From positions 248,001 through 312,000 of the forward strand of contig NC_010571.1 in assembly GCF_000019965.1 (NCBI RefSeq): a DNA stretch of 64,000 nucleotides, read 5' to 3'. Each line of letters opens with the position of its first letter. Position 1 is the stretch's first letter. Of this stretch, positions 40,817 to 50,464 are shown piece by piece. Origin of the DNA: Opitutus terrae PB90-1. Lineage in GTDB: Bacteria > Verrucomicrobiota > Verrucomicrobiia > Opitutales > Opitutaceae. The notes beneath the pieces were generated by a model. The model was not told the DNA's origin. It did no database searches and saw only the letters and a program-made list of their open reading frames with translations. The position numbers and the translations under genes are program-made.

Positions 40817-40855
40817 CGCGAAGCCCGGGCGGCCGCTCCGGCCACACGTGCCCGC

Positions 40856-41575
40856 TCACGGACCCGCGGTATCTGGACCGCGGGTCTCCGCCCACGGCGG
40901 CACCTCGATTACGACGCCCATCTCACGATTCACCGCGCGCGTCGCCGCGGCCGCAATGCACTCCAGCAGCGCCGCGCGTGTTTCGAGCTTTGCCTCCGCC
41001 CACACCGGCTTGCGCGCAAGCTCCAGCTCTTCGCCGCGCCGCACCAGCAGGCCCCACCCCGCCGGGATCTCCGCTTCAGCGAAGATTCCCTCCTCGCTGA
41101 CAAGGTAGAAAAAATCCGCCGCCCGCCAGCGGAACAGCTTTGCGAACTTCGTCCCACGCAGCACCCGTCCCTGCCACGTGCCCAATTGCTCGAGCACCCG
41201 CCGATGCGTCGCGTGTTCGATGCCCGAAAAGTCCCACGCGTCGAACTCCGCAAACAGCGCCTCGCCCTTCCGCAAATCCGGCCGGTGCTCGCCGATCAGC
41301 TCTTCCAGTTTTCGCACGCGCGCCCTCAATTCCTCCACCTTCCGCCGCGCCTCCCGCTCGTCCGTAGCGTCCTTCAGCAAGTCGGCTCGCGCCTGCTTGC
41401 ACTCGAAGACCGCCGTCCGCCGCCCCTCGCCGCGCGAACACGCCGCGACGTCCGCGCGATACCCGCACTTCGGCACGCGCACCTCGCACGCGCAGATCGC
41501 AAACCCATTCGTCTGCGCCCACCCGAGCGCCAGCCGTTTCAATTCCCGATGCGCCTCCGTCTCCGCTTTCGCCAC
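40856..41575 (-). CDS. PD-(D/E)XK nuclease-like protein (MmcB-like)
   Basis: 239 residues. The N-terminal 60 residues contain GYRADVAACSRGEGRRTAVFECKQ, with Asp42 and Glu58-Cys-Lys60 matching the D...ExK active site of the PD-(D/E)XK superfamily, as in MmcB-like DNA repair proteins and restriction-type nucleases. A charged coiled-coil-like helix (EARRKVEELRARVRKLEEL) follows, then a mixed domain ending in IEVPPWAET. The role in DNA metabolism is inferred from the motif only. It is convergent with the transglutaminase gene. Confidence 0.75.
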   Translation of the reverse strand: MAKAETEAHRELKRLALGWAQTNGFAICACEVRVPKCGYRADVAACSRGEGRRTAVFECKQARADLLKDATDEREARRKVEELRARVRKLEELIGEHRPDLRKGEALFAEFDAWDFSGIEHATHRRVLEQLGTWQGRVLRGTKFAKLFRWRAADFFYLVSEEGIFAEAEIPAGWGLLVRRGEELELARKPVWAEAKLETRAALLECIAAAATRAVNREMGVVIEVPPWAETRGPDTAGP

Positions 41576-41638
41576 GCTGCAAATTCAACCACGAATTTCA
41601 CCGATGACCACGGGGAATTCCGACCAAAAAACTCCCGC

Positions 41639-42292
41639 CTACCGTCCGAGAAACCTGACCGCCGCCTCCGTGCGCGACCGCACCCGCCACTTCGCATAGA
41701 TGTTCGCCAGGTGGTTTTTGATCGTCGACAGCGCCGTGCCAAATTCCGCCGCGATCTCTTTGTCGCTCCGCCCGGCGGCCACGCGCGCGAGCACTTCCTC
41801 CTCGCGGGCCGTCAGCGCGGCGAGTTTCCCCTCGGCCACTTTCGCCATGGTCGTTGGCGCCGCTCGCAGCAATCCGAGCACGCGCCTGGCAATCGATGGC
41901 GACATCGGCGCGCCACCGGCCAGCGCGTCGTCGACCGCGCCAAGCACCGCTTCCGACGAAGCCCCTTTCAAGAGATAGCCGCACGCACCTGACTTGATCG
42001 ATTCGATCACGGGCTCCTCTGCATCGAGCGCGGTTAGCATGATCACGAGAAGGTCCGGCTGGACGGTCAGAAATTTTTGCACCGCCGCCCCTCCGGAAAT
42101 TCCGGGTAACCGCAGGTCGAGCAACAGCACATTCACGTGCGCCTCGGCGATGCGCGCCAAGCCTTCTTCCGCGGACCCAACGGCAAACGCCACGCGCCGC
42201 TCACCCGTCGACTCCAGCAGGGCCGTCACATAGGCGCGGTAAGGCGCATCGTCCTCGACCAGCCCGACGGCGACATTCGGCGCAGCCTTCAT
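41639..42292 (-). CDS. LuxR-type two-component response regulator
   Basis: 217-residue NarL/FixJ-type regulator. The receiver domain has acidic residues Glu13-Asp14-Asp15, phosphoacceptor Asp59 in VLLLDLRLPG, Thr87 in MLTALD and Lys109 in YLLKGAS. The C-terminal helix-turn-helix (LTAREEEVLARVAAGRSDKEIA, split at residue 152) ends near NHLANIYAKWRVRSRTEA. ATG at 42292 was chosen over a longer frame. It is 92 nt downstream of the histidine kinase gene, so the two form a cognate pair. Targets are unknown. Confidence 0.92.
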   Translation of the reverse strand: MKAAPNVAVGLVEDDAPYRAYVTALLESTGERRVAFAVGSAEEGLARIAEAHVNVLLLDLRLPGISGGAAVQKFLTVQPDLLVIMLTALDAEEPVIESIKSGACGYLLKGASSEAVLGAVDDALAGGAPMSPSIARRVLGLLRAAPTTMAKVAEGKLAALTAREEEVLARVAAGRSDKEIAAEFGTALSTIKNHLANIYAKWRVRSRTEAAVRFLGR

Positions 42293-42384
42293 GTGACCCG
42301 GCCGAGCAGACCGCACTCGACCACATCGATCGATGCTAAACAGCTCGTGTGACACGAACGAACGGCCGGGCAAACGCCCTCTCT

Positions 42385-43890
42385 TCACTCTTCGGTCGAA
42401 TTTGCCGTCGCTTGCTCCACCGCCGGCAGCTCGATCCAGAACCTCGCGCCGCGCTCCGTCTCCCCCGGCCGGCGCCCCGTCACTGGACTCTCGCAGCCGA
42501 CCTGTCCACCCATCGCGTGAGCCAGCCGCTTCGCGAGCGCGAGTCCGAGCCCGTGACTGGCTTCGCCATCGGTTGGCCGCGCGCTCGTCCGGCCGAATTT
42601 TTGAAACAAGCCCGCTTGCTCGTCAGCCGGAATTCCCGGTCCCGTATCAATCACGGCGAGCGACGCGACGTCGCCGCGTCGCCCGACTTCGAGCCGGATC
42701 GACGCGCCGCGCGGGCTGAACTTCAACGCATTCGAGATGAAGTTGTCCGTCACCTGCGCGAGCAGCCCAGGATCTGCGCAGACCCACACCGGCGACGCCC
42801 CGTTTGGCCCGGAGATCAATTGCTGCTTTCCCGCCGCCGTCAGCTCGTGCCGTTCGCACGCCGCGCACGCCTCCGCGGCAAGATCGATCCGCTCAGACCG
42901 CACCGGCACGGTCCCACTCTCCGCCGCGTGCGCGCCGAGATAATCGGTCACGAGCCCGAGCATCCGCGTCGCCTGGGCATGGATTTCATGCACGGCCGTC
43001 ACACGTTTTTCCTCCTCGCCCAGTCGCCCGTCGCGCAGCAGCTCGGCAAAACCCCGCACCGTCGCCAGCGGCGCGCGCAGGTCGTGCGCGGCGATCGCCA
43101 TGAACTCGTTCTTCTCGGCATTGAGCCGCGCCAGCTCCGCATTCGCCGCCGCGAGTTCCTCGGCCAGCCGCCGCGCATGCTCGCGTTGCGCGAACATCCG
43201 CCGGTCCGCCGCCTCGCGAAACCAGCCACCGATCAGGATCAGCACGGCCACCAGCGGAAGCGAGAAGCTCGCATTGGCCAGATTCGTCGCATGCACCGGC
43301 TCCCCACCCAGCATCGCATGGGAAAACCCCAGCGTCCCGCCCAGCGAGAGCGCCACCACGCCGACCAGAGCACGAAACCGCATCGGCAACATCAAGAGCG
43401 CGACGATCAGCACGAGGAGCGTCGAGCCCGTGAGCATGTTCGTGAGGTTTCGTTCGGGCAGCGCCCGCAGCACCTCCCACGCGATGATGCTGTGCCCCCA
43501 GCAGCTCAGCACGGTCACGACCGCGTTGGCGATTCCGGCCCACCGGGGAAAGCCCCGCCAGAAGGTCGCCAAGCAGAGCGCGACCCACAGCGGGATCACC
43601 GCATAGAACCGCACCGCGTGCACGGTCATCATCAGACCGGGAAACTCATAGAGGCCGTGCGAGAGATGCGCCTCCAGCAGGCCAAAGGCCGCGCTGGTCA
43701 GCGCGCACGCCGCCATCGTGACCCGCTCCCGCACCATTCCCGAAACGAATCGGTCCTCATCATAGCGCGCCTCCGTCGCCGTATCGGAAAACCGAAGCCA
43801 GCGCGCCTGGCGCAGCAGATCTTCCAGGGAAGCGTTCACGGAGCGTTGAGAGCGGGGCCGATGACCGTGACGGCACCGGGCATCCGCCAT
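42385..43890 (-). CDS. Membrane sensor histidine kinase
   Basis: 501 residues. About six membrane helices lie between residues 58 and 222 with no large extracytoplasmic loop, so the signal is sensed in or near the membrane. A coiled-coil linker follows (AEELAAANAELARLNAEKNE), then the HisKA H-box FMAIAAHDLRAPLATVRG with His269. The HATPase domain carries the N-box TDNFISNALKFSP, G1 DTGPGIP and G2 GLGLALAKRLAHAMGG. A GTG start at 43839 is also possible and would drop 17 weakly conserved residues. It lies upstream of its response regulator at 41639. Confidence 0.92.
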   Translation of the reverse strand: MADARCRHGHRPRSQRSVNASLEDLLRQARWLRFSDTATEARYDEDRFVSGMVRERVTMAACALTSAAFGLLEAHLSHGLYEFPGLMMTVHAVRFYAVIPLWVALCLATFWRGFPRWAGIANAVVTVLSCWGHSIIAWEVLRALPERNLTNMLTGSTLLVLIVALLMLPMRFRALVGVVALSLGGTLGFSHAMLGGEPVHATNLANASFSLPLVAVLILIGGWFREAADRRMFAQREHARRLAEELAAANAELARLNAEKNEFMAIAAHDLRAPLATVRGFAELLRDGRLGEEEKRVTAVHEIHAQATRMLGLVTDYLGAHAAESGTVPVRSERIDLAAEACAACERHELTAAGKQQLISGPNGASPVWVCADPGLLAQVTDNFISNALKFSPRGASIRLEVGRRGDVASLAVIDTGPGIPADEQAGLFQKFGRTSARPTDGEASHGLGLALAKRLAHAMGGQVGCESPVTGRRPGETERGARFWIELPAVEQATANSTEE

Positions 43891-44204
43891 GTCGTCGAGC
43901 CGATAGTGCGTCAGCCGGTCTTGTAGTGGAGGTGCTCCGCCGGCTCGACTACCAGATCAGGCGCGACCACACCGCATCGGTCACGGCCGGTGGCAACGGC
44001 TCACGATGCCACGTGCGTCTTCGTCCGCGCGATCTATTCGCGCCACGACGCGTGCGAACTCACGCACCTTGCCACGGCCCGATCGCCCTCCCTCCGACTT
44101 CTCTCAACCCTCGATCTTCCTCTCTCAACTCTTGCGGGTAGTTCCTCCGCACTAGTTCTTCCGCTGAATCGCGTCCGATCGGTATCTCGAAAATCTCCGC
44201 CGGC
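43891..44204. other. Intergenic region before the PEP-CTERM protein gene
   Basis: 314 nt, divergently flanked by the histidine kinase and the repeat protein. No gene is supported. The right half is rich in short CTCTCAACTCT-like runs (about 44098-44135), resembling the GAGCTCTCAGCTCT repeats seen elsewhere. It must contain the promoters of the two flanking genes; none is clear. Confidence 0.5.
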
Positions 44205-46787
44205 ATGAAGTATTGGTGCTTCCCGCTTGCGTGGTTCGCCGCGGCGTGCCTCGCCCCGTCGGCCGTCGCCCAGACGAGAATCTGGAACGCGGGCGTCACC
44301 GGCGACTGGTCGCTCGCCTCCAACTGGAACCTCGGCCTGCCCATCGCCGGACAGGGATTTCAAATCAACAACGGCACCGCGGAACTTTCCTCCGTCTTCG
44401 CTCCCGTCCCCGCCTTCGGCTGGACCGCCCCCGCCGCCGGCCAGAACGGCACGCTCGTCATCACGGGAAGCGGCGCTCTCACCACGCCCATATTCTATGG
44501 CGGATACGCGGGCACCGGCACATTGACGATCTCCAATGGCGGCGACTTCACGAGCCCCACTACTTACCTGGGCTATAACACAGGCGCGGCCGGACACGCG
44601 ATCGTTGAGGATACGGGCTCCACCTGGACCGTCCTCTCCCTGTTCGAGATCGGCCGCGGCGGCACGGGCACGCTCACCGTCAGCAACGGTGGCGCCGTCA
44701 GCGCCAAGACCACCACCCTTGGCGCGCAGGGAGGTTCGACCGGCAGCATCACCGTCACCGGCAACGACTCCACCCTGACCCAAACCCAAAACCTCAACAT
44801 CGGCAGCCTCGGCAATGCCTCCCTGATGATTTCCAACGGCGGTTTTGTCTCCAATACCTCCGCCACCATCAGCACTGGAGCCAGCTCCACCGCGAGCGCG
44901 ACCGTCACCGGCGAGAACTCGCGGTGGACCAACTCGGACACGCTCAACGTCGGTTATCGGCACCAGGGTACGCTCACCATTTCCGATGGCGGCCTCGTTT
45001 CGAACACGGCCGGTATGATCGGCGGCAGCGAAACCGGCGACGGAACCGTCACCGTGACCGGCTCGAATTCCACCTGGACCAACACGGGCGGTCTCGTCGT
45101 GGGTACGTCCGGCCAGGGAACGCTGGCCGTTTCCGCCGGCGGCACGGTCACCAATCAGAACGGCCAGATCGGATGGGCAGCCGGCAGCAGCGGTGCCGTC
45201 ACCATCACGAACGGCAACTCCCGCTGGACCAACGCAGCCACGCTAGCCGTCGGCATTTCGGGGACGGGTTCGCTGACGATCGAAGCCGGTGGCGAAGTGT
45301 CCAACACCGCGTCCTACATCGGCCAGTTGTCCGGAAGCAGCGGCACGGTCGCCGTCCGCGGAACCGACTCCCTGTGGGCCAGCAGCGGCGCCCTGCAGGT
45401 GGGCGCCGCCGGCGTCGGCGCACTGACGGTCGAAAATTCCGGCACAGTCACGGCCACCTCCGCCGCTCTCGGCGTATCGGCGGGAAGCACTGGCTCGTTG
45501 ACGGTGCAGGACGAAGGCTCGCTCGCCCTCACGAGCAGCCTGCTCGTGGGTTCGAACGGTGATGGCACGCTGGCGGTTTTTGGAGGCGGTGTCCTCGCCA
45601 ACACCGAGGCCTACATTGCCACGGGCGGCGCCTCGATCTCGTCCGCCACCGTTACCGGCAACGGCTCCTCCTGGACCAACTCCTCGCGACTCGAGATCGG
45701 CTACGCCGGCAATGGAAGCCTGTCGATTGCCGACGGCGGCCAGGTGAGCAACACGATCGGCCTCATCGCCCAAACCGCTGACAGCGCGGGCACGGTCACC
45801 GTCATCGGAAGCAACTCGACCTGGACAAACACGACCTCGCTCGAAATCGCGCGGGCCGGCACGGGCACGCTCACGATCGCAAACGGCGGTGTCGTGAGTG
45901 CGCCCTACGTGGCGATGTCGGGCAACGGCGACGGCACATTGCATCTCAACTCCGGAGGCCGACTCGATGTCGGCAGCTTCGGCCTCTTCAAGGGCAGCGG
46001 CACCGGCACTGCGACGGTCAATTTCGCCGGCGGCACCCTGCGCGCCACGGCCAGCTTCTCCACCAGCCTGCCGGCGGCGCTCTCCAACACGTCCACATTC
46101 GATACCAACGGTTTCTCCATCACCGCGGCCGGCATCCTCTCCGGTGCCGGGAGCCTCACGAAGACCGGCGCCGGCGTGCTCACGCTCTCTGCCACGAACG
46201 CTTACACGGGAGCGACGACGATCAATGCCGGCACGCTTCACCTCACCGGCTCCGCCGCAAACAGCGCGTTCACCGTCAACAGCGGTGGCACGCTCGGCGG
46301 CACCGGTGCTACAGGCGCGCTCACGGTGAACGCGGGCGGCATCTTAGCGCCGGGTGCCAGCCCGGGATTGTTCACCGTCAACGGCAACCTCTCGCTGCTC
46401 GGCACCACGCTGATCGAGCTCGCCGCCGCCGGCTCGCGCGGCACCGATTTCGACGCGATCGACGTCAATGGTGCGATCTCGTTCGGCGGTGTGCTGACCG
46501 TCTCGTTGCTCAACGACTTCAATCCCGCCACTGGCACGAGTTTCGATCTGTTCAATTGGACGGGCGCATCCAGCGGCACGTTCACCACCATCAATCTCCC
46601 GACGCTGGCCGGCGGCTTGAGTTGGAATACGAGCACGCTCTACACGAATGGCGCCCTGAGCGTCCAGACGAGCGCCATCCCCGAACCCTCCACCTACGCC
46701 GCCCTCTTCGGCGCCGCAGCACTCGCATTCGCCGCCTGGCGCCGGCGGCTTCGCACCGCCTCGAACCATGCCTCACGCGCACCTTAG
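44205..46787 (+). CDS. Exported PEP-CTERM protein with T5SS/PEP-CTERM-type repeats
   Basis: 860 residues with a signal peptide (MKYWCFPLAWFAAACLAPSAVA). About ten tandem repeats of roughly 48 residues follow, each containing a block like GTLTISNGGxVSNT and a block like VTVTGSNSTWTN, predicted to form a beta-helix. After about residue 640 there is an autotransporter-type strand repeat (LTKTGAGVLTLSATNAYTGA). The C-terminus has IPEPSTYAALFGAAALAFAAWRRR, a PEP-CTERM sorting signal for exosortase-dependent anchoring, followed by 11 extra residues. A secreted, surface-linked matrix or adhesion protein is inferred. The repeat-rich sequence is the likeliest place for local assembly error. Confidence 0.9.
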   Translation: MKYWCFPLAWFAAACLAPSAVAQTRIWNAGVTGDWSLASNWNLGLPIAGQGFQINNGTAELSSVFAPVPAFGWTAPAAGQNGTLVITGSGALTTPIFYGGYAGTGTLTISNGGDFTSPTTYLGYNTGAAGHAIVEDTGSTWTVLSLFEIGRGGTGTLTVSNGGAVSAKTTTLGAQGGSTGSITVTGNDSTLTQTQNLNIGSLGNASLMISNGGFVSNTSATISTGASSTASATVTGENSRWTNSDTLNVGYRHQGTLTISDGGLVSNTAGMIGGSETGDGTVTVTGSNSTWTNTGGLVVGTSGQGTLAVSAGGTVTNQNGQIGWAAGSSGAVTITNGNSRWTNAATLAVGISGTGSLTIEAGGEVSNTASYIGQLSGSSGTVAVRGTDSLWASSGALQVGAAGVGALTVENSGTVTATSAALGVSAGSTGSLTVQDEGSLALTSSLLVGSNGDGTLAVFGGGVLANTEAYIATGGASISSATVTGNGSSWTNSSRLEIGYAGNGSLSIADGGQVSNTIGLIAQTADSAGTVTVIGSNSTWTNTTSLEIARAGTGTLTIANGGVVSAPYVAMSGNGDGTLHLNSGGRLDVGSFGLFKGSGTGTATVNFAGGTLRATASFSTSLPAALSNTSTFDTNGFSITAAGILSGAGSLTKTGAGVLTLSATNAYTGATTINAGTLHLTGSAANSAFTVNSGGTLGGTGATGALTVNAGGILAPGASPGLFTVNGNLSLLGTTLIELAAAGSRGTDFDAIDVNGAISFGGVLTVSLLNDFNPATGTSFDLFNWTGASSGTFTTINLPTLAGGLSWNTSTLYTNGALSVQTSAIPEPSTYAALFGAAALAFAAWRRRLRTASNHASRAP

Positions 46788-46961
46788 GAAGTCACGTCTT
46801 TCGACGTAGCCAGGTCGCACCCTACGATTGAGGCCTATCTCGTCTCTTCTTGGCGCAAGCCTCAATCGGTTACATCGGGCCGGGCGCAGCAGGAGCTCCC
46901 CGTCGCGCGTTATCCAGGCCGGCCCACTTGCACCCGAGGCCGCGACACGTTAACAGTCACC

Positions 46962-47663
46962 ATGCGCGCAAGGCTGTCCCTGCTCGCTCTGCTGCTGATC
47001 GTGGGCACCGCCCACGCAGCTTACGAACGCGCCCGGACCAACGAACGCGAGCACATGGTCGAAGAGCAACTCATCAGCCGCGACATCACCGACGAAGCCA
47101 CGCTCGCCGCGATGCGCACCGTGCCGCGCCATCGGTTCGTGCCGGAGGACGTCCGCCGCTCCGCCTATGACGACAATCCGCTCCCAATCGGTCACGGCCA
47201 AACGATTTCCCAGCCCTACATCGTCGCCTATATGACGCAGGCCGCGCGGCTGAAGCGCGACAGCCGCGTGCTCGAGATCGGCACCGGCTCGGGCTATCAA
47301 GCCGCGGTCCTCGCCGAGCTGTGCGATGAGGTTTATTCGATCGAGATCGTCGAGCCGCTCGCGCATCAGGCGGCGGCGACGTTGAAGGAAACAGGCTACG
47401 AGCGCGTGCACCTGCGGATCGGCGACGGCTACAACGGCTGGCCCGAGGCGGCACCGTTCGACGCGATCCTTGTTACCGCTGGCGCCGAGGACGTGCCGCC
47501 GAAGCTCTTCGAACAGCTGAAAGAAGGCGGCCGGCTCGTCATTCCCGTCGGCCCCGCGCACAGCACGCAGTTTCTCAAGCTCGTCACCAAGCGCAACGGC
47601 AAGCCCCACCTCCATACATTGATGCCCGTGCGCTTTGTCCCATTCACGCGCGAAAAGCCGTAG
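46962..47663 (+). CDS. pcm: Exported protein-L-isoaspartate O-methyltransferase
   Basis: Repairs isoaspartyl residues in damaged proteins using S-adenosylmethionine. The 233 residues contain RTVPRHRFVPEDVRRSAYDD, IGHGQTISQPYIVAYMTQ, the SAM motif VLEIGTGSGYQAAVLAEL and GDGYNGWPEAAPFDAILVTA, all PIMT hallmarks. An N-terminal signal peptide (MRARLSLLALLLIVGTAHA, residues 1-19) means it is exported; most Pcm proteins are cytoplasmic. Methyl donor supply outside the cytoplasm is then a question. It follows the PEP-CTERM gene by about 175 nt on the same strand. Confidence 0.92.
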   Translation: MRARLSLLALLLIVGTAHAAYERARTNEREHMVEEQLISRDITDEATLAAMRTVPRHRFVPEDVRRSAYDDNPLPIGHGQTISQPYIVAYMTQAARLKRDSRVLEIGTGSGYQAAVLAELCDEVYSIEIVEPLAHQAAATLKETGYERVHLRIGDGYNGWPEAAPFDAILVTAGAEDVPPKLFEQLKEGGRLVIPVGPAHSTQFLKLVTKRNGKPHLHTLMPVRFVPFTREKP

Positions 47664-47986
47664 GCGGTAGGCGCTCGGCTCTAGGCCACAGGCGCCCCCA
47701 GCGTGCCTGGTTGGATCGTGCGAGCCGCCTCTCAACTTTCATCCCTCTACTCTCGACTGTTCCGGCTTCTCCGCTCCCAGCCCTCCGTAGTTCCGCATCC
47801 GCGGGACGAAGGAGGGTCGGCTCTGGAGGCTATCCGAAAATTTGTCATGGCAGCCGATTGCCCCGTAGGGCCGGTGCTCGCCGCCGGCCGCGAACACGTT
47901 TGGCACGTGTTGTCGTTTCCGGCCGCCGGCAAGCGGCAGCCCTACAATGCTCAGCGGGCGGTTTTCAGATAGCCTTCAGATTCACC
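47664..47986. other. Intergenic region after pcm
   Basis: 323 nt without a supported gene. It opens with a GTAGGCGGTAGGCGCTCGGC run resembling the repeat after lemA. An 89-codon open frame (47703-47972) lacks a recognisable start context or conserved motif and is judged spurious. The right part contains CCGGCCGCCGGCAA-type short palindromes. Confidence 0.5.
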
Positions 47987-49012
47987 TCACGCACACATCA
48001 GAAAATCCCGACCTTCCACATAGCCGTGAGCACACAGCACGGCGCGGTCATAGTCTCGCGCGCCGCGCGTGCCGACGTAGCCGAGCACGAACACGTCATT
48101 TAGCGCTGGCAACTCCTCAGGCGTGATCACCGGCCGACCTGTGCCACCCAGCGCCGCGGTTATCTTCGTCGCATCCACGTCGATGTAGCCCCCGATCGCC
48201 ACGCCGTGTTGTTCCAGCCAAGCAGCGCGCTTGCGCGTCGGCCGACCGGCGCCCCAGACCCAAACGTCTTTCCCGCCGCCCACCCGCTGCACTTCCCGCG
48301 CGATCCACTCCGCCTTCATGCGGAAAAATGCCTCCGCCGAGTAGCGCGAATCCGTCCGTGACAACCGGCCCGGCGAATCCGCCCAGCGCAACAGCACGCG
48401 CGGCACCTTCGCCACCCGCACGCCCGCATCCATCCAGCGCAGCAATAGCTCGTAATCCTCCGGAAACGCCCCGTCGCGATACGCGCCGAGCCGCTCCACC
48501 AGCTCGCAACGAAACAGCACGCTTGGATGTGCCAGCGGCGATTCGATGAACCGGTTCAGCGCGACCTGCTCCGGCGTGACGAGTGAGTTGATCCACGCGA
48601 CGTGCCGCGCGTAGCCCTCATTTGCCCGTCCGTCGCCGCCGAACTCCACCAGGCAACTCACCAATCCAACGGCGGCGTTGGCGGGCGCGCGGAGAAAGCC
48701 CACCTGTTCGGCGAGCCGTTCGGGAAGGCATTCGTCGTCCGCGTCCATCCGCGCGATGAACTCCCCGCGTGCAGCCGCAAGCCCCGCATTCAACGCCGGC
48801 ACCAGCCCTTCGTGGCGGCGCTCGATGACGCGCACACGTGGCTCAGCCGCAGCGCACGTACGCAGCACTTCGCCAGTGCCGTCGGTCGAGCCATCGTCCA
48901 CCACGATCAACTCCCAATCCCCGAACGTCTGTGCCCGCACGCTCGCAACTGCCCGTGCCACGGTCGCGGCCGCGTTGAAAACAGGCAGGACAACCGAAAC
49001 GTGAGGGGCCAT
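47987..49012 (-). CDS. Family 2 glycosyltransferase
   Basis: 341-residue GT-A fold enzyme. The N-terminus VSVVLPVFNAAATVARAVAS with WELIVVDDGSTDGT and ARGEFIARMDADDECLPERL shows the nucleotide-sugar site and DxD-like DAD metal motif. RFIESPLAHPSVLFR and FPEDYELLLRWM, typical of GT2 enzymes, follow. The C-terminal 80 residues contain VWVWGAGRPTRKRAAWLEQHG, a nucleotide-binding-like segment after the transferase domain. A cell-surface polysaccharide or glycoprotein target is inferred; the acceptor is unknown. Confidence 0.9.
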   Translation of the reverse strand: MAPHVSVVLPVFNAAATVARAVASVRAQTFGDWELIVVDDGSTDGTGEVLRTCAAAEPRVRVIERRHEGLVPALNAGLAAARGEFIARMDADDECLPERLAEQVGFLRAPANAAVGLVSCLVEFGGDGRANEGYARHVAWINSLVTPEQVALNRFIESPLAHPSVLFRCELVERLGAYRDGAFPEDYELLLRWMDAGVRVAKVPRVLLRWADSPGRLSRTDSRYSAEAFFRMKAEWIAREVQRVGGGKDVWVWGAGRPTRKRAAWLEQHGVAIGGYIDVDATKITAALGGTGRPVITPEELPALNDVFVLGYVGTRGARDYDRAVLCAHGYVEGRDFLMCA

Positions 49013-49104
49013 GAGGAACGAACGCGGTTATCGCGCGATCGCCCCGTCACGTAAAGCCGCAGCTCGACTCGCCGCCGGCCGGCGACGCTGATCCTCGGCC
49101 CCGC

Positions 49105-49698
49105 TTATTTTCCGGCCGCGCTGACCTGCTTCTGCAGCTTGCGGATCTTCGGTGCGATCACCAGCGCACAATACCCCTGGTTCGGGTTCTTGCGGAAATA
49201 GTCCTGGTGATAATCCTCCGCCACCCAGAATTTCTCCAACGGCACGATCTCGGTCGTGATCGGATCGCGAAACTCCTCCGCCGCCTTCGCCTTCGATTTT
49301 TCGGCCGCGGTCTTCTGCGCTTCGTTCGCGTAGAGAATGATCGAGCGATACTGCGGTCCCCTGTCGTTTCCCTGCCCGCCTACCTGCGTCGGATTGTGCA
49401 CGTGCCAGAAATAATCGAGCACCTCGTCGAGCGACACCTGCGCCGGATCGTAGTCGATCTTGATCACCTCCGCGTGCCCCGTGCCGTGCCCGCACACCTG
49501 CTCGTAGTTGGGATTCGGCTGGTGCCCGCCGGCATAGCCGCTGACGACGTTCTTCACGCCCGGCAGCAATTCGTAGGCGGCTTCCGTGCACCAGAAGCAG
49601 CCACCACCCAGCACAATGGATTCCGTTTTCGTTTCAGCAGCGTGAGCCATGGGAAAAACCAGCCCGGCGAGTGCGAGCAGAGTGAACAGACGTTTCAT
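49105..49698 (-). CDS. msrA: Exported peptide methionine sulfoxide reductase A
   Basis: Reduces methionine-S-sulfoxide in proteins. The 197 residues start with a signal peptide (MKRLFTLLALAGLVFPMAHA), so the enzyme works outside the cytoplasm. The catalytic motif GGGCFWCTEAAYELLPG has Cys34 as nucleophile and Cys37. VSGYAGGHQPNPNYEQVCGHGTGHAE and YFWHVHNPTQVGGQGNDRGPQYRSI complete the MsrA signature. The C-terminus extends to VSAAGK. It lies near the exported Pcm, making two envelope-located protein-repair enzymes within 2.2 kb. Confidence 0.95.
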   Translation of the reverse strand: MKRLFTLLALAGLVFPMAHAAETKTESIVLGGGCFWCTEAAYELLPGVKNVVSGYAGGHQPNPNYEQVCGHGTGHAEVIKIDYDPAQVSLDEVLDYFWHVHNPTQVGGQGNDRGPQYRSIILYANEAQKTAAEKSKAKAAEEFRDPITTEIVPLEKFWVAEDYHQDYFRKNPNQGYCALVIAPKIRKLQKQVSAAGK

Positions 49699-49726
49699 TT
49701 TCGGTGAGAGCGCACGCTGCGCAGGT

Positions 49727-50281
<555 letters not shown>

Positions 50282-50343
50282 CGTCGCAGGTGTTCACTAC
50301 CGCCGAACTCTGGCCAGCACGGGCGTCTAGCAAAAAGAAACAA

Positions 50344-50404
50344 AACCACAGATCGACACAGATGAACCCCGACGAGCTGGCCGCAGCTGTGTTCATCTGT
50401 GGTT
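50344..50404. repeat. Inverted repeat (AACCACAGAT type) after the ABC-F gene
   Basis: Arms 50344-50361 and 50387-50404 pair at 16 of 18 positions. The left arm reads AACCACAGATCGACACAG. The same family occurs at 36479-36586. It is between ettA and the macrodomain gene, with no U-tract. Confidence 0.65.
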
Positions 50405-50464
50405 CCCCCGTTTCTGCGTGCGCTCGTTCGAGCCGTAGTGATGGCACGCCGCGCCGCGAGGCTA

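Noticed and set aside
47703-47972. 89-codon open frame after pcm
   Set aside because: No ribosome site or recognisable motif; it overlaps repeat-like sequence.
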